Shown one piece after another: positions 1 through 9,800 of a stretch of DNA of 64,000 nt (the first letter of the stretch is position 1; each line of letters starts with the position of its first letter). Under the pieces are notes generated by a model, which was not told the DNA's origin, did not search any database, and saw nothing but the letters and a program-made list of their open reading frames with translations. The DNA comes from Laccaria trichodermophora (taxonomy: Eukaryota > Basidiomycota > Agaricomycetes > Agaricales > Hydnangiaceae): assembly GCA_018417955.1 (NCBI GenBank), contig JACTVC010000013.1:580633-644632 (forward strand), in the 5' to 3' direction. The position numbers and the translations under genes are program-made.

Positions 1-761
1 AATCGTGGCAAATGGCACCAAGTATGGTGACTTCGTTCCGATCGAGGCAAGGTCCAGCGAGAACTGCAAGATTGTTGAAGTCCTTGAAGGATCAGTCCCT
101 GAGTTGATGATCCGATTACCGGGGCTCCAGGCTCCGGTGTATCATTATTCTGAACTTGTCCAACGTCGAAGGAATTCAACCACTGAGCTCGTTTCGTCGA
201 TTCCCTTCCTAACCAGGAACTTTGACTTAATTCATCCTCTGTTCCAGGTAATGGCTTCATGGCTAACCGCAATCTGCTCATTTCAGTGACCATCACGATT
301 GGGAGGGATACGAATTTCTTTGATGTTGGCGTTTTATAGAGTTTCGAGTCAAGCAAGGAGAATCCGCAAAGTCTAGCACCGTAGGGATTCTTTCCGCAAT
401 GCAGGGAACCATCCACTAATTCTTCTAGACTATTAGCCATGGGAAGTTGCTTGGCGATGCAAGGAGTCGGTTCATCTACTGTCGTAACTTCAGGACTTCC
501 AAGTTCGCTCGTATCCAAGAGTTCTGGCTCTACAGATGGAACAACAGGAACACTGATCTCGATATTCATCGGATCGTCCGTTTCCCCATCAGCGCTTACG
601 CTATCCAGGTCATCCACACAGTCAGGTTTAGAACAATGATTATAGTCTCTAATATGATCTTTAACGTCCAGCATAAACTTGAAGCGAGGTAGCCTGAGAG
701 AGACTCGGAAGGGAAATTCTCTCGTTCTGTTAGGAGGGATTTCCCACTTTGCGTTCATCAT
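1..761 (-). CDS. Open reading frame downstream of, and in frame with, the giant ORF (partial, runs off window)
   Basis: Reading the minus strand from 761, a frame opens with two adjacent Met codons and stays open to base 1, more than 250 codons with no stop. It lies in the same frame as the 3,284-codon ORF that ends at 804-806, and the codons between that TGA and this Met are all sense. The protein begins MMNAKWEIPPNRTREFPF, then has an acidic stretch (VDDLDSVSADGETDD) and Cys/Trp-containing segments near the edge. I do not recognise a family. It is either a separate short-spaced gene, the distal part of the giant protein reached by TGA readthrough or splicing, or the same gene broken by one nonsense change. 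The acidic, non-repetitive composition suggests real coding sequence. Confidence 0.5.
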   Translation of the reverse strand, partial: MMNAKWEIPPNRTREFPFRVSLRLPRFKFMLDVKDHIRDYNHCSKPDCVDDLDSVSADGETDDPMNIEISVPVVPSVEPELLDTSELGSPEVTTVDEPTPCIAKQLPMANSLEELVDGSLHCGKNPYGARLCGFSLLDSKLYKTPTSKKFVSLPIVMVTEMSRLRLAMKPLPGTEDELSQSSWLGRESTKRAQWLNSFDVGQVQNNDTPEPGAPVIGSSTQGLILQGLQQSCSSRWTLPRSERSHHTWCHLPR

Positions 762-803
762 TATAGACTGCACGCTATCGTGACACCAGCACGGGGGTAT
801 GTG

Positions 804-3800
804 TCACTCCTTGGCTAGGTTCAAAAGAGCAGTTCTGGGGTGTGAATCTAGACTCAGGGAGTTGGAATCCGAAACAGATTCATTTTCCATGGGAGCTTTC
901 TTTGATACCTGACCGCCAGGAACCCAGACCAGATCCAGCGAAGCCGTGGTATCGGGCAGAACCAAATTGCTTCGTGTGGTGGCTAATATATTGCAGTCAT
1001 TGTAACTCCAGCCATTGTAACTCCAGCAATTAAGGCAGGCGTTCAATCTAGAGATGAATGCGATTGAGATCACTAAAGCAGCGTGCAGATTGCGCTTAAG
1101 AGAGTAGCCTCTGTACCAATGGAAACATGGAACATGTTCTTCCAAGTATCGTAGGTTTTGACATCCTTCTGCCTTCATAGAACTAGTCACTTGAGATGGA
1201 GATGACTGTGGTCGTAAAACTAGGTCTTGTCTGTGTCTGATACGTTCTTGACTCTCCGTTGCACAGTTAATGGCAAACGAGTACTTTCCACAGTCTTGCA
1301 GGGAATCTATGTCCTCAGAGGGGGAAACCCTTGTGCAGATTTCCTTGTTCCATGAAGGGCAGCGTAGATATTGGGACCAACGATAGGTGCCCAGCACTTT
1401 GCAGAGGAGTTTTGTCCTCTCAACTACTTGATTTAGACATAGAGGCCTGTTCGCGTAACTCTGTTCTCCCGAATCCGTCTGGTCCGTTATCATGTTCGAT
1501 ATAGCAGCGTAAATCAGTTGTAAAAGGGTTTGTAAGGACTTTAGTAGCCGCAAGTACAACCTGGTCTGATGATTCGTTCTGATATTCAGGTAGACATCAT
1601 AGATAAGAGATTCCGTCTTGATACCCTTATTCATGGTAGGGCAGAGGGGCAATCCTCGTAGTCGCGCTATTCCGTAGCGGCGTGATTCCGTGTGCGTGCT
1701 CTGAGTCCCGAATTTGTATACCCAGTGTAGCGCCAACCTAATCTTAAGGTTCGCCGTGCACGGTTGAGTTTTCCATCCGGTGTTCATATGGTACAGTAGA
1801 CGTCCATTGCGCCTTCCCTTGGAATAGATCCTGAGCCTGGTCGTTTTCTGAATGAATTTCTCCACAGTGTAGCAAGGGGTTGGAGGTTTGTCTGTTTCGT
1901 GACTTTCCACTAATTCTTTAAACTCGGTCGGACTCGGACCTATGGTCATAGATAGTAGCGATCGCTTTGTCCGGTTCTCATTCGTCGATAACTTAGATAA
2001 TCCGGTAACGGAGGGGAGTGCCCTGAGCTTGAGGTAGGTCTGGGGGAGCAGAGGAAGGACTTCCCATATTTCCAAATCGACAAAGTTCTTGGTCCTCAAA
2101 ATATCACTGAATTCCTCTTCAGCTACTCCCACCGAGTCCAAAGGACCTTCGCGCTTTCCCTCAGCTGCGAGTTGTCTGAAGCAGACTTTTAGGACATGCC
2201 TGTCTATAAGATCTTCCTCAGGCGTTGCATTGTAAATGGCTTTAGGAGCAGTGACTGTTGGTATACAGTCATTGCTCAATGGAGAACTTGAGGTCCTAAG
2301 ACCTGGTCGATCAGTAGTGACAGCCCCCCGAGCGACTAGTCGTTGATTGATGCCTTCGTAGACTCGCGCCCATCCTGAGGCTGCGTGGCCAAAGATATGG
2401 GCGAGTTCCTCCTCTACTATAAAGGGTCGGAAGGTAGCCTGGTTTTTCGTGACTGCGGATGACCCGGGTTCGGTTGTACTACAGTTGAGTTCCGTCGATT
2501 TGAAAGTTCTGCTCCAAAGGGCGATTACTTGTCCTATATGCCCAGTAGTTTCACTCAGCATAGCCCTCCATTTGTCCATAGTATCAACTTCGCTTCGCTC
2601 CTCGAGTAACTTGTCAACCCGTTTAGGCACTCGGTCATCACCCTCCTGTACAGTTTCTGATTTGGTAGGGCGTAGGACCACCTTGAGATCCTCAACTAGC
2701 GTAATCTGGCCTCGACGTAGTCTGGCATTTAGTATTAAGTTCGGGGAGCCCATAAATGACCTGTAGGATTTATTCGCTAACGGGGGCCCTGGTCGGAGTA
2801 TGTTCATGTAAACACCCTTGGCCTTTCCAGAGACAATTTCTAAGTACGCAAGCCCCAGTCGATTAATAACCCCATTCGGGAGGTCAGACGAAGGTGCTGT
2901 GATCGTAGGGTAGACAGTAATATGGTATGGGGAGTAAATGATGGTTATGGGGGATCTCGGCTGGCAAGTCATTAACGGGAGATGAGCGAGGTCCAAGATA
3001 GCCTGATTTTCCTTTTCGAGGGTTAACAGTCCCAATCGCAAGACTGGACTCAGTAGAAGGATTCCCAGTATGGCCATGATTTCAAAGACCTCGTCAGGGC
3101 TAGTAGACTGTCCTTTCCAGCTCCTCAAACAGATTATAGGGTTGAAAGTGGATAACCGCAAAGATAAAGATAATGCGGCCATCATATACCCATGAAAGAA
3201 GGTTGAGTCGTTATTGAGACCGAAGAGCATTACCTTGATCTGCGGAGATCTTAAGCGACAGCGGAAGATGGTTTTTCCTTTCGCGACTTCAGCAGTTTCG
3301 CGTTCAATGAAACCAGTTAGGGTAGTATCAGATGAAGGTACTTCCGCTCTAGTTAAGACTAGCATTGATTCCGACTGGTGAGGAAAGGGAGATCTGTCCA
3401 TTATAGACTGGAAATCGAGTTTCTGCCAGCTTGTTTCAATATGTGGCCCATCTTCATAGTAGACACTCTTGGACTCTCGATCTTTAATCTTAAGCCTAGT
3501 TGGGAGTGCTCCGTTCGTGAGCTCTGGAATCGATTGAAGGTTAGGTAGCAGCGGGGTTTGAATTCGCGCTTTTACATATCTTAAACGGTCATTTACTCCG
3601 CAGGCTGCAACATTCTTGCGCCAAACTTCGGGTGGTCCTTCCCTATGCCTGGAAGGTATTTCGGAATTAAAGTCAGTTGTCTTGTCTATAGTTCCATCAT
3701 GGGGATTCTTCGAAAGGGCTGTGGTCTTCGATCCCCAGGGAAGGTCATCCAAGCTGGATTGACCATCGTGCTCCGAGGAGTTCATCAGGTGTTCTTTGTC

Positions 3801-6800
3801 TCGAGGTTTGTCCAAAGCACTCCGGTCGTGTAGATAACCCACTACCCCCCCCCTTAGGACAAGCCATGAGAGAGGGCTGATGAGGGTAGTGCTGACTAGC
3901 TGGATAGGGGCATCGTCACGGTTTGAAGTCGCGTATTTCATGTGCCGCTTCGCGCTACCCTTGGAGATTGTGCGGGTTACAGCCTCCCTATAGATAAAGA
4001 TTTCGATTGCTAGAGTACCACTCTGGGCAGAGGCAGCGGATATTACGCGCCCATAGTACAGCTCGCAGTACCCAAGGGTAAACCTAGTGACACCTAAACT
4101 GTTCGCGATCCATAAGTACTCAACGGGTTCCATTGTCTCTGCTGGGATTCGTCTCAAAACTTTAGAGACCAGAACAAATTCCTTGCTTCCCCTCAGGCTT
4201 TTATTGAGACTTCTGGTTCTTCGTTCGTTAAGGTGGAGTCTCTGTAGGGCCTGGTCCCGATGGTAAGCCTGAGTCACGACCAGCTGCACTTCGACTAGAT
4301 CAACAATTTTGATAATAACACTCTCGCGCTTCACAGCAGTGAATGTTTCTTTGAAATTTCCTTGAGTCATGCGCACTTTTAGCGTAAATGAGTATTGTCC
4401 GTCTGTCTCTTCGTTTTTAATGAAATCTGCCTCTTCCATGCTCCTGAGGGCGTGCTGTTTCCTGTAAGGTGGATGACTCCTGAAGGTAGGTTTGAGGCAG
4501 AGGCTAGGGCGTTCCTCATATGGCAGAACGAAGCTTATGTCCAGTTCGTTCCATTCAAAAGTCGCTCCGTTCCCTATTCTGTCATCTGCGAATTCCTTCC
4601 TAGTCACGATTTTGGGCCCCCCAGCCCAGAACAAATGATAGAAGGGCTTAGTTTCAGTATAGCTAGTGAAGCTCATGACTCTCTCTTTGTAGGCTTTCTC
4701 ACTGAGAGGGTAAGATCTCCGTTCATTTCTTGAATAACTGGTTTCTACATTCGTTGCATGCACAACATGCGAGTGGCTATTTCTATGGGATGGCGCAGAT
4801 CTCTTGTCGTTCTTGAGCTGCAGCCGGGTAGTGGATAACTTTTTATGTGCTCGGTTGGCCTCTAGTAGTAGAGCCAGCCGGGAGGAAAGAAGGACTCCTT
4901 CGTAGAAGCTGTAAGCCTGGTCCTGGGCACACCCTTCGTTTAGGAAGAGGTAAGTACTAGTTCTGATTATCTTGATGCCACTAAAAAAAGGGGGGCGGAA
5001 GTGATTCGGAGTTGATGATGATTCCCGTCCACATTGAATATGGGAGGTCCTCGCCTTGTGGCTTAGTTTGCGCATATCAAATGCAGCAGGTATTCCAAAG
5101 TGATCTAAGGTAACAGTCACAGTAATCGACTTCTGCTTTTTCTTTGAAGTAGTTATATTGTTTGGAAGGATTCCGGCCGCTGGTCTGATCATGTTGGTTC
5201 TTCCTAGTTTGGTCAACAGAGCTTCCTCAACTACTCTCGTATTCTGGCCTCTACTTGCTGCGGGATTACGCGCAAAGTTCGGTCTTACCGCAGGACACGG
5301 TGAACCCTTAGAGACCAGGGATCCTTTCTTTTCATAGAGATGACAGGACGTCAAGGTTTGACTCTCCTGGGTCCTGATGAAGGTCACTTCAACTTGAGAC
5401 ATCGCGCTGTGGGGAATGATAAGAGTTTTGCAGTAGTTTCGTGAGTTGACAAAGAGTCGGAAGTATCGCTTCATTTGAGTCTGTTCTCGGATGAATCTTC
5501 GTTTTCGAATCTTCTTGCCAACTTTCCTGGGCTTCAAGCCGTGTGATGTTCGTGGATGTAGAATAGAGAGTCTTTCAAGGGTCTGGTAGATATTATAGGC
5601 TTGATCGCGCGAATACGCAGCAATCTCCATGGGACTTTCAGGTGTCTGGTTATATTGTCCCTTCCTAGTCTGCAAATCCCCTTCAAAATAACTGGATAAT
5701 ACTAGCGGAACGGGTTGCAGTACGAGGTAAGCAGGAGATAACTCCATTTGATTCGAACGAGAGACTGGCAATCGTTGAAGGGAGCAACCACAATTCAACA
5801 AGATTTGATTCCATCTTCGTTCGTAAAGGGAGTCCGCTAGGGGTTGTTTAGTCTGTCCCATGAGAGGGACAGCCCATATGGCCTTAGGCGTCATAACACG
5901 TATGTTACTATAGGAGGCCTTGAGTTTAACAAATTTGATTGAGGTTTCTCCATTTAGGTCTGCTACCGATCGAGGACAAGTTTCGCCTCGAACCTTGTCT
6001 TCAAACACTGTTTTCCGTGAGCTGGTTGGTTTGCTTTGTGAAAATCGCATCACAACTACGAATGGAGACAGATCTAATTCAGGAGCCTTTCCAGCAATTT
6101 GATCTAGTTCAGGAGTATTCACACCCTTTAGGACCATGGGTATCTCGCCTGTGCATTTGTAAGGCACGTGCATTCTATTCGCGCCCACAAAGGCAGCGGG
6201 ATAGTAAGATACTCGTACTAGAAGGGAGCTGTCTATCGGGAGGGGGCTTGGTATCATCGTACTCAACGACAGTTTAGGACTAATATCCATAAGAGACGAG
6301 CCTAGGGAGTTCGCTTCCTCTCTTGCCCTCTTAGCCAGCTCCAATTCCGGCTCAAACGGTCGTATGAGTCGTTCAAGGGTTACGGTGGTGATATGTGGTA
6401 ACACGCAATGAGCCGCATAAACCCATACCGAGCTATCCCCTTCTTGATTACAGAAGGGTTTCTCTGGGACTTGAGGGTTTCGAATTTCCGCTATGACTGT
6501 CAGGCATACTCCCAGGTGCATGTTCCGTTCGGCCCTATGAAAGACATCCAAGTCGAGGTATCTTGTTAGAAGTTCCCTTTGACAGTCCTTCCTTCGTCCC
6601 CCTAGCTTTAAATTGTTGGGTAGGTCCAGCAGCACTGCGTCAGTCGGTGGATCCTCGATGCTCTCGAAATTCCAGAATTCTTCTATCCTCCTTTTGCTTG
6701 ACGAAGACGCCTGGGTTCTGTCATTCAGAGCTCTAGAATGGGTAGCCGCGCCTAGGGCTGCGAGCCAGTCGTTGCAGGTGGTGTAAGCCTCCAGGGTCAT

Positions 6801-9800
6801 ACCATTGTAGGTTATCGCACTGAGATTGTTCACACTATTCTGAAAGGTCATAGGGTTCGGGCTTGTGGATGAGAGGACGTTGATGTGCCGGAGGGTCATA
6901 AGTAACGGGTACTCGTCCTCACGCTTTTCCGTCGCCGTTTCCGACTTGACTGCTCCCTTGATTAAACTCGGCGTAGATATTCGTGACTTGTCATTCCCAT
7001 TTTCACGTCGAGTAGCTGTACTTACAGCAAAGAGTTGCTCTAAGCTGCCAGCGGAAGGTCCTCGAATCATAACGCTGGAAGCGGTTGTTCTAAGGGTTTC
7101 CGCGCTCTTATGGATAGTGAACCTTTTAGTTGAGTCCTTATCGGGAACAGGCATCTGATTCGCGCTTCGAGGAGCAGCGAGGACTATGATTATGCTCATG
7201 GAGATGTCATCAGTCAGTGAATAAGGTCTTGGAGGCTCGGGATTAAATAGCATGGAGCGATCATTACTTGTGGAGACAATGGCGTCAAAGACCAGTCCAC
7301 TAGTCCTTGTTACTACTTCTCCCTTTTTCTTCCTGGTCATTGTTGGAGTTACCAGCTCGTTTTGCATAAACGCGACCATGTTGCAGAGCCTGCGACGGGG
7401 GCTACCACTTCCTGTGGAAGAGTCTATTGAACTCATCGAGTGAGGTAGAGGGGTAATCCGCCAATGACCGCTTAGCTTGAGTGGTGGTAGCGGATGGTTA
7501 GGGTGTTGACTGGGCGTGAATTCTTCAGAGGATACAATCGCTCGGCTGGTTTGCTGGAAGGAATTCTCGCCTTCATGATCTTGGGGGTAACAGTCGTTCG
7601 CGCAAATGCAGGGTGCATAGCTTGGGTCAAGGGGGAGAATAGAATTCGTTATAGTCGCATGGTCACCCTCAGAAGCAGCAGGAATCTGCGCTAACGCGGG
7701 CATGAAGGGCACAAAGTTAATGTTCATCCTAGCCAGGTCATTACCCTCGTAGGCAGCAGGTATTCGCTCTAGTGTGAATGTAGTAGATGTTGAGTCATCG
7801 TCCGTCACATCCGGGTGATTACCCTCGAGGGCTGCGGGCAGTCGTGTCAACGCGGGTATGGAGATGCCGTCCCTCCTGATCAGGTCGTTGCCTTCGTGTG
7901 CTGCGAGTTTTCGCGCTTTCATGGGTAAAAGGATCATAGAGTAGCCAGCCTTCTTGGCCCGTACGTTACTCTCAAAAGTGGCTGTTGTTTGCGCCAACGA
8001 GGCCTTTGGGGCAGGTTGGCTGACTGGGTTGATGATTGGCTCGTCTTCATACGGAATGGTTGAGGACGAAGAGTTGCTGATCAACCAAATGACAAGGTCA
8101 CCCTCGAAAGCTGCGATATTTCGCGCTAACAAGGTCTCCAGGGCGAATTGGCCCACCGGGTCGTCGTTTGGCTTGTCCTCACACCTTTGAGGGTTTGTAA
8201 AGATGATAGGATGACGTTGAAGTACGACTGATTGCTTCATCGGCGAGGATGAATTCCGATCTTCTCGATCCTGATGATGGCAGTCTCTCACGCAACTGTA
8301 ATGGGCATAGTTCGTGTTGGAAGGGAGGGGTTGTTCCGACGTTGTCAGAGCAATCGAAAGCAAGGAGTCATCGCTTGTTGTAGTGAGGAGATTACTTCCA
8401 AGAGTAGCGTATGGTTGCGCTATGAAGGGTACGGAGGGTACGGAAACAACGTCCACATTCATGGCCTGGATATTATCCTCGTAAGCGGCGGTTATATGCG
8501 CTAGCGTGGATAGGGAAGACAAGGGGCCATCGTGCATTGTAGTTGGGCTGTTGCCCTCGAAAGCAGCGGGTATTCGTGCTATTGAGAGTAAGGAATCCCT
8601 ACAAGAGGGGGAATCAACTTTCATATCAAGTTCTTCTGTCATCGTCACTCCCTTCCCTTTTTCCCTGGTCCTTATCGACGCTATGATTTTGTGACTCGTA
8701 GAGGGGTTGGTCTTGCGGGATTCGATCCCGTGGCAGTCGTCATCGGAAGGGTAGGATGTCGGTTTCGCCGAGTAAGGTAATGAAGTGGCCTGCCAACAGC
8801 CGCCTGGTTTAAATGGTGGTGATTGGTGATCAGGGCGATGACAGGAAGGGGATTCCACAGGGGATATCGTCATTAAGCTCGTCTGCGAGGGGGAATTCCA
8901 ACCTTTGAAGTCCTGACGAAGGCAGTTCTTCACGCTACTGCAGTGATCATAGCTCGTGTTGGTTATGAGAGATTGGTTTGTCGTAGGTGTAGAGACGTCG
9001 TCTGTCGTAGCCGAGTTGCTACCCTCGAGAGCAGCGGGTAGTCGCAATGACGAGGGTATGGAAGAAGTTGAGTCGACATCCGTTGCGACTAAGTCGTTAT
9101 CCTCGGGAGCAGCGGGTAAGCGCGCTAACGAGGATAAGGAAAGTGTAGAGTCACCATCCATCGTACTAGTAGCTGAGTCACTACCCTCAGAAGCAGCAAC
9201 TATTCGTGCTATCGAGGGTGTGGGTGAGACTGGGGAGGTTTGATGGACCATGTTCTCAGCTTTATGCGGCGTATTTGAGGACGAGGAGTTGTTGATCGGC
9301 CGAGGGGCGCTGTCACCCTCGAAAGCTGAGAGATTACGCGCTAGCGGAGATTCCAGGTTGGATTGGCTGAATGGGTCGTCGATTGGCTCAACTTCGCACC
9401 GTTGAGGGCTCGTTAGTGTGGGGAACTTCTGGCCTTCAAGGTCCTGATGCTGGCAGATCCTTGCGCAATTGCTGTGGGCATAGCTCATGTCTGTTGGTTG
9501 AGTCAGTCTTGTGGAAGGTGCGTGGTCACCCTCGAAAGCAGTAGGCAACCGTGTTGTCGAGAGCGTGGAGGGTGTGGAATTGACATTCATCCTAGACAGG
9601 TCATTACCCTCGAATGCCGCAGGTATTTGCACTATCAGGGGTATGGGAGGCATAGAGTCGTCGTCCATCGTATCTGGGTAGTTTGTTGCTTCCTCTTTAC
9701 ACAGAGTAAGCGAGGGCGAGGGTTTGTCGATCAGCCAAGTAGTGCTGCCACCCTCGAAAGCTGCGAGATTTCGCGCTAACGAGGTTTCCAGAATGAATTG

